Below, one piece after another: positions 1 through 11,260 of a stretch of 64,000 bases of DNA. A model generated the notes under the pieces. The model made no database searches, was not told the origin of the DNA, and saw nothing but the letters and a program-made list of their open reading frames with translations. Each line of letters opens with the position of its first letter. Position 1 is the stretch's first letter. The stretch is from Papilionanthe hookeriana x Papilionanthe teres (lineage: Eukaryota; Streptophyta; Magnoliopsida; Asparagales; Orchidaceae): assembly GCA_022702705.1 (NCBI GenBank), contig CM040421.1, positions 70,426,121 through 70,490,120 on the forward strand, in the 5' to 3' direction. A program made the translations under genes and the position numbers.

Positions 1-234
1 CAACTCCGATTTCGAAGTTTAATCCATTGCAATACTTGATGACCCGTCCAACGCTTTCCGGCGTACTCGCGATGGTCAATGATATTATTGCAATTTGATA
101 TAACTTTCGTGCCTCTTCGTGCAGTAAAGGGACAAGTCCTAGCAGACTTCCTCGCAGCACACCCTTTGCCGGCAGAATCTCCTCTTAATGATGACTTGCC
201 AGACGAATAAATAATGAGTTTAGAAGACCCTGAT

Positions 235-778
235 GATCGATGTTGGGAATTATATTTCGACGGAGCATCTTCAGCACACAAAGACGAAGAATCGCAAGTG
301 ATAGTGCCCGGTAAGGCAGGAATCGGACTAATCTTTATAACACCGGAGCGGGGATGTTAAGATACTCCTACCACTTGACGTAACGTTGTACAAACAACGA
401 AGCGAATACGAAGCCCTCATAACGAGATCGGAATTAGCTATTCAAATGGGAATAACGGACATCAACATCTACGGGATTCGCAGCTTAATCATTCAACGGA
501 TCGCCGGACAAGATAGAATTTTAAAACCAAGACTCGAGCAATACTTCCAGTATGCCATACAGTTGTTGGAACAAATTCCGAATATAACAATCTACAAAAT
601 TCCCAGGAAAGAAAATGCTTTAGCGGATGTGTTAGCTCACCTCGCAAAAGAGTTTGCCTGTTTGCAAGATGAGTCAGTGGAAGTGTCAGTTCACGGACGT
701 CAGGTCCTATCACAGCTCGACATAGACACAATACACAAATTAGAAAAAGAAAAAGGATCGACTGCAATAGTGACGTAA
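235..778 (+). pseudogene. Retrotransposon RNase H domain (Tat type), frameshifted
   Basis: The domain would degrade the RNA strand of the RNA/DNA hybrid during reverse transcription. The start is seen as ELYFDGASSA at about 250-280, supplying the first acidic residue. The frame is then lost through stops near 215 and 360. From 386 a 130-codon frame continues with SEYEALI (second acidic residue), the QLLEQIP block and NALADVLAHLAKE (third acidic residue) near 615-650. These are the standard landmarks of Tat-lineage RNase H. At least one frameshift and several stops make it non-functional. The ATG at 386 is not a real start; the frame simply reopens there. Confidence 0.8.
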
Positions 779-924
779 AACACGGAAGATCATGGCGACC
801 ATTACATAGACTACCCGCAAACAGAAAACTACCAGATGATAGGTCGTTAGCCCATCAAATCAAGAAAAGAACTCTGTCATACGCATTAATAAACAACACA
901 TTATACAGAAGGTCTTTTGATCAA

Positions 925-2047
925 ATGTGGCTAACGTGCCTAAGCGGGTCCGAGGCCCGTGAAATTGTTAAAGAGGTGCATTCGGGACTCGTGGCGCTCA
1001 CCGGCCGGGTCTCGAAGATGAAAATGAAAATTAAAAGACTAGGGTACTATCGGCCCTCGATGATGACCGACCGCATGAAAATCGCCAAGAACTCGTCACC
1101 AATGCCAAGTGCACGGAGTGGTTCTACACCAACCTCCAAATGTGTTACATCCGACAATTGCGTCGTGGCCATTCGAATGTTGGGGCACGGATATAGTGGG
1201 TCCAATAGAACCACCATCTTCAAAAGGACATCGCTTCATTCTTGCGGCTACAGATTACTTTTCCAAGTGGGCAGAGGCAGTTCCACTCAGAGAAGTTAAA
1301 ACACACCACGTGCTAAAGTTCTTCAAGAACCAAGTTGTCTACAGTTTCGGAGTGCCGCGCAGGATCATCTCAGATAATGGGTCAGCATTCAGAAGCACAT
1401 AAATCAACAATTTTGTCAGGAGGCATAGAATCGACTGGCGATATTCAACAATTTACTACCCAAGAGCAAACGACCTGGCTGAGGCTTTTAATAAAACTCT
1501 CGTTCAAATTTTAAAGAAAACTTTGGACGACAATAAGAGAAATTTGCACGAGAAGTTATTAGAAGCCTTATGGGCCTACCGGACAACCTTCGGAACTCCT
1601 ACTCAAGCTACACCTTACGCTCCGGTGTATGGGTCCGAGGCGATGTTACCCTTAGAGGTTCAGACCTTCCTTCACTCGAATTGCAGCTTGCAAACAAAAT
1701 CACGACAGAAGAGAATGCCAAATTACGACTAGAAGAATTGGAAAGCCCTGGAAGGGAAAAGACTTGCGACCCGACAGAATTTAGAACTATACCAAGCTAA
1801 GATGGTTCAAGCCCATGACAAATTGGTCCGCCCAAGAACATTCAAAGTTGGTGACTTAATTCTCGTTCTCAAAAGACCTATTCTTGCACACCGCAAGATA
1901 GGAGGAAAATTTGAACCCACTTGGGAAGGGCCGTTTGTGGTTGAAGCAAGATACTCGGGAGGCTCCTACCGACTAGTGAATTGCCAAGGAGAACGACATA
2001 TGCTTCTGATCAACAGACGATACTTGAAAAAGTATTACGCTACTTGA
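925..2047 (+). pseudogene. Retrotransposon integrase (Tat lineage), frameshifted
   Basis: Integrase would insert the double-stranded cDNA into the host genome. The N-terminal zinc-binding part (about 925-1140) is poorly preserved. The catalytic core is clear: WGTDIVGP near 1180, DYFSKWAEAVPL near 1250, ISDNGSAF near 1370 and LAEAFNKTL near 1475, so all three acidic DDE residues can be seen. ALWAYRTTF near 1570 and YGSEAMLPLE near 1630 follow. The C-terminal domain (1802-2047) has VGDLILVLKRPI and WEGPFVV. A TAA at 1400-1402 and several frame changes break the ORF. It is followed about 300 bases later by the extra ORF carrying an AlkB domain. Confidence 0.85.
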
Positions 2048-2345
2048 TGTTTCGAAGGAATGAATTCTTCATCCCTAGAAGCACGGGCAAAGTAGTTACT
2101 TATGACTGGGTCCGAACCCAAAGATAATAAAAAATGTGCTAAAATAAATAAAATCATGATAATAAGGTTTTCCTTGTTTTCTCTTCCATATCAAAATCTC
2201 TTTCCTGATCTTATCCCACTTCATTCCTGTTGAATTTAAAAATATAAAAGGAATAATAAAAAAATTTGTCTTTAATAAACATTTTCTTAATGTTCTTGTT
2301 CTTAAGTACGACCCTCGATCCTTTTCCTTGTCTTTTCGCAGGGAA
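2048..2345 (+). promoter_or_regulatory. Non-coding spacer after integrase with a candidate 3' splice site
   Basis: This AT-rich spacer has no ORF of interest. It ends in a pyrimidine-rich tract (about 2318-2338) followed by CAG at 2339-2341, a good plant 3' splice acceptor. An ATG lies five bases further on (2346). This suggests the downstream extra ORF of the retrotransposon was expressed from a spliced subgenomic RNA. The donor is not identified. Basis: the acceptor is seen, the splicing is inferred. Confidence 0.4.
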
Positions 2346-3940
2346 ATGTCGAACGGGCGGTTGGTCCCGAACTTTAGAAATGGCGTAAGCCTTGCACTCG
2401 ACGAAAAGAGGGTAAAAGATGGAGCGATAATCAAGATCGACTCGTACTTCGCACCGGCGAGGCCCGCGAGACGAGGAAAGTGACTCGGGTCCCGGCGATC
2501 GAGAGGAACCGCCCGGTCGGACAAGAATGAAAGTGGGTGGCCCAAGCCACTAATCCAAAGAAGCAAGAAAAGGAAAACAAACACCGAAGAAGACAAGAAA
2601 ATCAAGTCCGTAGTCGCTACGGCAGAGGGCGAGCTTGTCGGCCGCCGTGCCCACAGAAACTCAGGAAGTTCGAAGAGCTACTCTCACAGCAACGCAACGA
2701 AGAAATAAAAATTGCCGCATCCGCAAGACGTTAACCAAATTAGCCGCGGACCAGCGCGACGAGGCAGTTGCTACTGCCAGTACATATATCTCAAGGACGC
2801 CAGTTCACCAGATACCGGAAGAAAGGAGGCCAGCTCATAGGATAACAGAAGGGACTAGGGAAATCGCAAGAAGATCAGAAGAAAGAAGGTTGCCACGCCA
2901 CCAGATAGAACCACCAGTAATGCATGACCTTGTTGCAGAAGCAACCCCGGAGGATATCCCGACGGACATCATCCCCGAGGAGCCGAGGTATGCAGGAGAA
3001 CGTGAAGGGATTGAGCCGTATATCCCACAATACGTCACTGTGCCCCGCCATTTGCGGATTATTCCGGAATACGAGCTAGAAAGAATGCGGAATGTCGAAA
3101 AGAAAACTTTTGAATACTTCGAAAGAATCGGAGGCGAAGGATCAATATACTAGAAGGCCTCGAGCTACATACGTACGTGTTCTCGAATACGAACAACAAC
3201 AAATCGTGGATCGCATCCGGGATTTGAAAAGAATGGCCGAGCGGGCCGCCTAAGAGAAAACACCTACTCGAACCCCGGAGATGGATGCCGTGGAAAGGTA
3301 GAATTACGATACAATGCGGATGCTCGCTACAACTTCGCAGAAGACAGAAGGGAAACCCACCAGGGATTCTCCATCATGGCCAAGTGGATCCAATGCCATT
3401 AGTCATCAAGAGAATGGTAAAAAGATTGATAACATGGAGGGTACTACCAGCAGATTGCATACCCAACAGCTGCATTATTAATATTTACAAGCAGGGTGAC
3501 TGCATACCCCCGCACATAGATCACCACGACTTTGTCAGACCTTTCTGCACGGTTTCTTTTCTGAATGAATGTAATATCATGTTCGGATCTGACCTCCGGA
3601 TAGCAGGCCCAGGTGAGTTCCGAGGGCCAGTGAAGATACCATTACCGGTAGGTTCCGTCATGATACTGAAAGGCAACGGAGCAGATGTCGCTAAGCATTG
3701 CATACCAGGAGTACCAGTGAAGCGGATCTCACTACTTTCGGAAGGATGGACGACAGGAAGACACCTTACCACTTCCGGCCTGGACCGGAGCTAGAGAGCC
3801 TCCGCCTTACGAGCTGTGAGTTGCATGGAAAATATCACACCTCCAACGTACATCCATACGGCATTCTTTCCAAGGATGGCTTGGAAGGTGATGTTATTGA
3901 CCATGTACCCCACTATTCATACATGGATTTTTGACAGATA
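2346..3940 (+). pseudogene. Extra ORF of Tat element with ALKBH9/10-type AlkB domain, decayed
   Basis: ALKBH9/10 proteins are Fe(II)/2-oxoglutarate dioxygenases that remove N6-methyl groups from mRNA adenines. A short frame starts at 2346 (45 codons, stop 2481). An Arg/Glu/Pro-rich, probably disordered stretch follows (about 2537-3100), then the domain. Family landmarks are FEYFERI near 3112, LEGLELHTYVF at 3150, NPPGIL near 3352, then INIYKQGDCIPPHIDHHDF, PFCTVSFL and VAKHC. Iron ligands are intact: His 3513-3515, Asp 3519-3521 and His 3696-3698. The 2OG-binding Arg is at 3723-3725. Frames change near 3145, 3192, 3240-3285 and 3735, so it is a pseudogene. The domain has no introns, whereas plant ALKBH9/10 genes usually have several, so a reverse-transcribed capture is inferred. 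Alternative: a processed ALKBH pseudogene that merely landed here. Confidence 0.78.
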
Positions 3941-4640
3941 TCTGTTTGGATGGATCGACAAAGATCATACATAGTCCGTTTTGAGTCTACATGGATTGTA
4001 TGAGATGTATTCCAGATCGAGTTGTATGATGTATCTTCGACATGATTGGAATGAAAGTGACCATGTCACATTTTTGGCCTTCACCTCTTTTGTGCAAATT
4101 GACTGGGAAACGCCATTAAAGTTAAATGAACTTCGAACAAAGAACAAAAAAGAAATTAAAAAAAAGAATAGAAGAAAACTTTCCTTAAAAATCTAAAAAT
4201 GATGAACACCAAATTCACATGAACATTAAATAAACGATAAAATAAATTTGAATCGTTAAAGGACAGACAAAATGAACACAAATTTCAAATCAAATTTTAA
4301 ATCAAATTTCAAATTTAATCCTTCCAGATCTCAAATCAAATCTCAATCAAATTTCAAATTCAATCTTTCCAAATTTCAAATCAAACCTCAATCAAATTCA
4401 AACTCAACCTTCCAAATCTGAAATTCAATCCGTTCTACTCTCTCCCTTGTCTGGGATGGAAGCGGTTGATTCTATTGACACGGATCGAATCTGATGGCGA
4501 GGAATTATATCCAATCCAAACCAGTGACTTCTGATCAACTCTTTTAAACGGGATATGTAACATCTACATATTCCCTCCTAATTTATTTCCTTCCATGAAA
4601 GTCTTTTACAACTTTCATGAAATTCTCGAAACACCAAAAT
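3941..4640. other. AT-rich non-coding stretch with short-motif repetition
   Basis: No gene is recognised. 4140-4430 is A-rich low complexity with many irregular repeats of a motif close to AAATTTCAAATC. 4431-4600 is ordinary sequence with no ORF. The 3' LTR of the upstream Tat element is not recognisable here. Confidence 0.5.
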
Positions 4641-5650
4641 TCCACACTTTTCAAATCAACACTGCAAATCTTTGCAAAATCAATTACATCAAAATTCAAA
4701 CTTTTGGGTTGAGGATTTTACATCCGAAACTGCATTGCTTTAGGATCATTTCCCTATTGCAATGAAATACATCAAAATCAAACTTTTGGAGTTGAGGATT
4801 TTACATCAGAGACTGCATTGCTTTAGGATTCTTTCCCTATTGCAATGAAATACACCAAAATCAAACTTTTGGGGTTGAGGATTTTACATCCGAGACTGCA
4901 TTGCTTTAGGATTTTTTCCCTATTGCAATGAAATACATCAAAATCAAACTTTTGGAGTTGAGGATTTTACATCCGAGACTGCATTGCTTTAGGATTCTTT
5001 CCCTATTGCAATGAAATACACCAAAATCAAACTTTTGGGGTTGAGAATTTTACATCCGAGACTGCATTGCTTTAGGATTCTTTTCTTATTGCAATGAAAT
5101 ACATCAAAATTCAAACTTTTGGAGTTGAGGATTTTACATCCGAGACTGCATTGCTTTAGGATTCTTTCCCTATTGCAATGAAATACATCAAAATCAAACT
5201 TTTGGGGTTGAGGATTTTACATCCGAGATCGCATTGCTTTAGGTTCTTTCCTATCGCAATGAAATACATCAAAAATCAAACTTTTGGAGTTGAGGATTTT
5301 ACATCCGAGACTGCATTGCTTTAGGATCATTTCCCTATCGCAATGAAATACATCAAATTCAAACTTTTTGAAGTTGAGGATTTTACATCCGATACTGCAT
5401 TGCTTTAGGATCATTTCCCTATCGCAATGAAATACATCAAAGTCAAATTCCTGGGGTTGAGGATTTTACATCCGAAACTGCATTGCTTTAGGATTCTTTC
5501 CCTATCACGATGAAATACATCAAAATCAAAATCAAAATCTTGAGGTTAAGGATTTTACATCCGATACCACATTGCCCTGAGACCTCTCCTCATTGCAATG
5601 ATTCAATCCAATCAATTCAATTTTCTTTTGAGGTTGAAGATGTTACATCT
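4640..5650. repeat. 83-bp tandem repeat array, about 12 copies
   Basis: The landmark GAGGATTTTACATC (or a one-base variant) occurs at 4711, 4794, 4877, 4960, 5043, 5127, 5210, 5292, 5376 and 5459, a period of 82-84 bp. Two more diverged units end near 5640. Copies differ by a few substitutions and 1-bp indels, and the last units are the most decayed. Each unit carries the inverted motif CATTGCTTTAGG / CCTATTGCAATG (10 of 12 pairs) around a short loop. No coding potential was seen. Confidence 0.93.
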
Positions 5651-6020
5651 AAAACCACAAAATTCCAATTTTCATTTCAAGTCTAAATCCCTCCAAATTA
5701 ATTTTGACAAAACTTCAATCTAAATTGAAACTCCGAACTAAAATCTAAGCTCACACATCAAAACTTAAACTGAAACAAAATAAAATCTAAGATGATTCTC
5801 CCAGATCATGTGATTTGGGATTCACCTTCTTTTCCTTTCCCCAGCGAGAGTTCAGGAATCTCCAGTCTCAGAGATATACTTGACACTCCCCAGCGGAAAA
5901 TCTTCTACTTTGTCCTAAGTTTGTCACTTGGACATCTATGTTGGTTTTGTTGATCGCTTCGGTCAACGCCAATACGCGCGGTGTGCTATGTCAGCTCACC
6001 ACACCTATTGGGTGTCCATT
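5651..6020. other. Non-coding spacer between 83-bp array and large repeat
   Basis: Nothing recognisable. Homology to the right-hand inverted arm stops exactly at 6021, so this stretch is flanking sequence and not part of the large repeat. Confidence 0.5.
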
Positions 6021-6559
6021 TGTTGACCTCATTTTTGATGAGGTCTTCTCTTCTTCTTTTTAGTACTTAGGATCTAGCCTTAGGCTTTTCCTTTGACTAT
6101 CTTAGAGGACTAGAGTTGGGACCCACCACTTAGAAATTTAAACCACTTCTTAACTCCCTGCAAACTACACAAACTTGACTGTAGACCCCTAATCACCTAG
6201 AGGGTTGAAATCAAATGTGGAAGTTTAAAGGATGAGTTCCTATAGGACTCTTTGGCCTTAGGACTACCCTGGGTGGCCTGGTCTGGTGAAGAGGCTGGCT
6301 TACACACACACTACACTTATACACTACACTTTCACACACATCCTAGAAGCACACCCATATCTAACTTGACCTCCTGACTCATAAATGTGACTCACATGGA
6401 TGGTCCTTAACCCCTAAGCCCTTGGCTAAGAGGGTTAGGAACAACATAGTAAATGCCTCAAATAAGTCCCTTCATGGCTCATGTGGGCTTGATATGGCTT
6501 CATGGATCAACCAAAATGATTTCATTCCACTTACATTTACCCAATCTTCAATTTTCCAA

Positions 6560-7750
6560 ATTTTCAATTTTTGACCCCCGGGACCCTACACCCGCCTAGC
6601 CTACCAAAAACCCTTGAAATCCTCCAAAATTTCCAAATCACCCAAAATCCCTCAAAATCAATCCCAAACATTCCCACATTAGTCAAATTGATCATCCATA
6701 CCCAAAAATACCAAAAATTCCAAAAATACCTCCCAATACCCTCCAAATACACCAAATACCCCTCTTGACCCAAAAATCCAAAAATTCAGAAAATTTCCAG
6801 AAAATTCCAGAAAATCCCAAATATTCCCAATTTCATTCTGTTCAACTACACCATGGGCCAATTTTGTCAATTTACCCTACTTTTGTCAAAACCCCCAATT
6901 TGACCCATTTTAACCCTAAGTGAACCCAATGTCAAACCAAGCCTGCCCAATTGACCCAAATTCTGGTCCAATTCAATTCTAAACTTCAATTCAACATTCC
7001 CAACACCAATCTATACCAAACCTAAGTCCAATTTGATTAACATTTGGATTAAATTTCACTTTTGGCCTTAAAGCCCAATTTGGACCCATGACCCAAACCT
7101 AACCCAAACTCACCCAATTCAACTCCAATTAACCCCAGATCTTTTCTAAACCTCCCTTAACATCCCTACAAACAAAACGCTAACATGATTTGCCCAAATT
7201 TTGGACCCAAACCCCACTCAAATTCAACCCAAAACCAAAAGGCCCAATTTTGACCTAAACCCAAACCTAACCCAAATAAGCCCAAACCCCAAAATCAAAA
7301 CTCAACCAAAGCCAACCCCTCTTTGAAACACTCCCATAAACATTTCCCAACATTTATTTTACATCAATTTCAACCCTAGCCCAACATTGGCCCAAGTTAG
7401 CCCAATTTGACCTATATTAGCCCATTCACCAAAGAAGCCCAAATTCAACCCAATTCAAACCCAAATCACTCCCAATTTGCTTCAAATCACTCATGACACA
7501 TCTATGAACTAAACACAACATTTGTTTGACCCAATCCTTTACAAAATTCCCATCCATAAATTTATTTTCAAACCAAAGGCCCACCTTCTTAAGCCTTCCT
7601 AAAAGCCCAAATTTCATGCTAAAGCCCATATGACAAATTCCTCTCATCACACCCTTAATTAAAATCATCCATAAGTTCAAATCAATCATCAAATGATTCC
7701 AAATTAAGCCCCATACAAATTCCCATCAAATTACCAAAATTTCTAAGATC
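6560..7750. repeat. G-poor degenerate CCCAAATT-type repeats
   Basis: The plus strand is built from A, C and T with few G, as irregular repeats of motifs such as CCCAATTT, ACCCAAA and CCAAAAT. The inverted copy at 60000-61200 shows the same on the other strand (G/T-rich). Frames open here only because stops are rare in this composition; they encode low-complexity peptides and are not genes. Confidence 0.75.
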
Positions 7751-8373
7751 CATTTTCATGAAATTGACCAAGCTTTTCCCCAAGCCAAAGACAAGCCATG
7801 AAGCCATGCATGAGCCCCATAGGAGCCATGAGAGCCATGGAATCCACTTTCCACCTCACCAAACCATTAATGTTAAGAGAGAGGGTCTCTTTCTTAATCC
7901 CTTTTTAAGCCCTTTTTACCTTAAGCATGATACACTCTAAACCATGTTTAGCCACCTCACCATGGATGGGGACTTCACTACCACAATTCAGCTGACCCAA
8001 ATGATTCCCCCTCAGCCCAAGGTCAAGCCTTGGATGATGAACTAAGCACAAATACTTGGGTTAACCTAAACCAAGCCAAAATCACCCCTTTCCCTTTCCA
8101 TTTTAATTCACCACCTTTACACATGGAAGCCATCAATTGAACTCACAGGAATCAAGCTCTGACCTCACTGACCCTGATGGTGACCAGTGCCTGGCCGGCC
8201 GACCACCGAGTCGCCGGAAAACACCACACCCGAGAGCTCACATGTGAGCCAACTTTGGAATTCCACCTTGCCGAGCCGCCCCACGCCCAATGGCCACCAT
8301 GGTCGTTCTTCCCATGACCGGAGCAGCTCGATCCCAGCCCTTGGCCATCCCCGTGAGGCTCTCCAGCCCACCT

Positions 8374-8383
8374 CTATTTAAAC
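8374..8383 (+). promoter_or_regulatory. Candidate TATA box of the large repeat, unit A left
   Basis: CTATTTAAAC is followed about 20 bases later by a CGGCCATGAGA-type segment. The same TATA-like box and following segment are kept in the inverted copy (59424-59433). A looser version (ATATAAATTA) sits at the equivalent place in unit B right near 54255. Retention across copies supports a core promoter firing rightwards here. Confidence 0.45.
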
Positions 8384-11029
8384 CCGACCCCCTCACGGCC
8401 ATGAGAAGAGAGTTGCACAAACCTTGCCGAAACTGCGCCAAAATTGTTCCAAACCCTTCTCCATACTTAGAGTAGTTGATCCCAGGTGTCAATTTACCCT
8501 AATCCCCACCAACGAATCCGATTTCTCAACCGAAATTTCACCCAAAACCGGGACACTTTGCCACGGTGAGCCAATCCTCAAATCGACCGGTCCTACACCT
8601 TCACTGGACCAAGAGGAGAAGTTTCCCACTCGAAAGCCCCATTTCCGAGGCCACCCGGTTGCTCCGGCCTCCAAGCTTTGTGATCGGCTGTGGTCACTTT
8701 CATAGCCAGGCAATTCACGGCACCAGGAGACTTCATCTGGAGCTTGTTGGGATCCAATCGAAGGTGACACAACCCTCAGATCGAAGCCACACTTCTCTGA
8801 GCAAAGGTATGGCCTCACTCTTCTTCCCGAGCTTCTGAACATTCTCCATTTTCATTGAGTCAATTTCATGCCACATAAACCGTATGGATGTGTTCGTCTT
8901 CTCGAGATCAATCCATAGAGCATAAGAACGTTCAATTTGGTCAAGTATCGAGTGAGATCTTAGGCCTAGAAGACGGACAGCTCTCGGGTAAGGACGCCTG
9001 GGGGCGATGAACGGATGCCGTTCATTTAATACACGCGCGGACGGACGGCCAGGATCGCACCGGATCAGGAGATGGAACGACACAACGGGCCCCCAGAGCG
9101 CTGAGTCAGATGGCGGCATCGAATCGGAGAGCGCCACGCGGCGTTTCGGAGCTGCCGAGGTTGACGCGGCGCCGCATGGATAATTAGAAAATTAGGGTAT
9201 TTTCTGATTTATTTAATTCCCTAAACTTCAAAAATCCATAACTTTGTGTAGAAAAATCAGAAAAAATAAAATAAAAATACCCTCTTGCTCAGTGAACAGA
9301 GGAGAATAATGTGGAAAAGAAATCATTTAATTTCATCAAGTATTTTATTTTTAATGATTTATTTCCGTTCTACATTATTTTAATTCTCCATCCATATAGG
9401 AAATTCACCATGGCATGAGACCATAGGGCTTTTGAAGCCTTTGAATTTGGGAACATTCCCTGAATTTTCCAAAGTCAGAGGCCATCCCTATGAGAAGTTA
9501 TTGATTTTTCAAATTCATGTTACTGTTTTGAGTATTTTAATTCCAATAATTAGCATGTTGTGAAATATATTCTAGGAAAATTTGGTGATGTCTCTTATGA
9601 CCAGAGGACCCTAGGAAAATAGGTTTTGAGTTAATTCATTTAAAATAACCATAATTGGCTTAAACACCCAAAATAGATCTCTAATTAATTAGAGCTAACC
9701 ATACATCAAATTGACTTGAAATCAATTCTCCACTGACCTTGAGGATCAGAGGAACCCACAATAAAAATTTGAGGTCAATTGGGCTTGGTTAGCCCTACTA
9801 AATGGGTTGATTAAGCCATTTAGTCAATTTGAACTTTAAAAATTCATAACTTTCAAAATACCTTTCAAAAATTCACCAAATTGGTTTTCGAGCCTCTCTG
9901 ATATCAGGGGAATTTAAAAAAATTAAAATTTCAATTTTCTAAAAAAGTTGATTTTTTGGTATTATTTTAATATTTTAATAATTAAAAAATAATAAAAATC
10001 ATAAAAATAATAAAATTCACCAAAATGTCACATTTAGAATTTTAATCACTTAGGAACAAACCCCATATTTTTCTTAGGTCTATTTAATGAGATATTAAAT
10101 TTTAAAGCCCTAGGGTAATTTTAAAATTAAAAAATGTATTTTCTAGCATTTTCACTAATATAATTATAGTAAATCAAAGAAAAATCAGAAAATTGTAAAA
10201 ATTGATTCTTTGATTTCCTTGATATCAGAGAGAGTTTTGAAAAATATAAAATTAATTTTTCAACCTTTATTTTATTTTTAAATTAATTAATAATCCAAAA
10301 CTTAAAATAATTATAATAAAAATAATATAATTCAAAAAATCACCAAAATTGGTCCAAGTGGTCCTTTGGTCATTAGGAATGTCTCATAATTTTCTTAAGG
10401 ACAGAAACTCTCCCTTGGTCATGTTATTAAATTTTCCTTGGAAATCCCTATTTTCTACCAAAAATAATTATATAAATAAATTAAATACAGAAAAATCACA
10501 TTTTCTCCTCTCATGTCCTTATTGACATATGAGTGAAGTCACATAAAAATTTCAAGTTCATTTAAGCTCAATTTAGTGAGTTATGAAATTATTAAGCTTG
10601 AGGGGCAAAATGGTAATTAAAAAATTTAACCCTTAATTAAAACTTTAGGTTTAATAAAATTAACAAATAAAATATTTGATCCTAATCTGATTTGGATTAT
10701 TGAAATTCAAATAATTAAAGGGTAGAAACCTACTAAATAATTTGAAGATAATTAAAATAAACCTTAATTAAATAATTCATTAAATTTGGAAGAATAATAA
10801 AATTGGAATTATTAAATAGGGATATTATTAGGAAGAGATTTATTCTTTAATTTAAAAATCCCTAAATTAATCATCTCAATAATATTTAATTCCTAATTAA
10901 AAATGATAATTCAAATTTAAGTTTTAAAATGTTAAAGGACTTAATCATTAAATTATATTAAAGTTAAATTATTTAAATTAAACTCTTTTAAAATTTCAAT
11001 TAAATTAAAATTAAAAATAAAATTAAGTA

Positions 11030-11260
11030 CAAATTTAAAATAAATTAAATTAAATTAAATTAAATTAAAACATATTAAATTAAATTAAATTAAATTAAAT
11101 TAAATTAAAATAAAATCAAAATAAAATCAAATCAAATAAAATTAGAATTAAATTAAAAAATTAAAATTAAATTAAAAAAATAAAATAAAAATTAAAATAA
11201 AATTAAAATTAAAATTAAACCAAATTAAATTAAATTAAAGTTAAATTAAATTGAATTAAA
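11030..11260. repeat. (AAATT)n microsatellite-like tract
   Basis: Long runs of TAAAT/AAATT pentamers with A-rich interruptions. The inverted arm has the matching TTTAA/AATTT tract at about 56460-56760, so the tract predates the duplication. Confidence 0.9.

Larger units (their letters stand above)
1..2047 (+). mobile_element. Tat/Ogre-lineage Ty3/gypsy retrotransposon, 3' part of pol (degraded)
   Basis: The window opens inside the end of a reverse transcriptase/RNase H region and runs to the end of integrase. Readable blocks in order are the connection after RT (about 25-215), RNase H (about 235-775), integrase zinc-finger region (925-1140), integrase core (1150-1500) and integrase C-terminal domain (1802-2047). 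The last ends with the LKKYYA-type tail typical of Tat-lineage pol. Blocks sit in different frames and are separated by stops, so the element cannot make a functional polyprotein. The gag and 5' LTR lie outside the window. The Tat assignment rests on remembered block order and wording; a chromovirus or Athila origin fits less well. Confidence 0.88.

Noticed and set aside
2096..2605. 169-codon minus-strand frame
   Set aside because: It lies antisense to the retrotransposon spacer and extra ORF and has no recognisable domain; its hydrophobic appearance follows from the T-rich strand.
3285..3794. Functional host ALKBH gene
   Set aside because: Frames break at four or more places within the domain, there are no introns, and it lies directly behind retrotransposon integrase.
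4640..5650. Regular repeats suggestive of a CRISPR array
   Set aside because: The whole 83-bp unit is repeated with no unique spacers, and the sequence is plant nuclear DNA.
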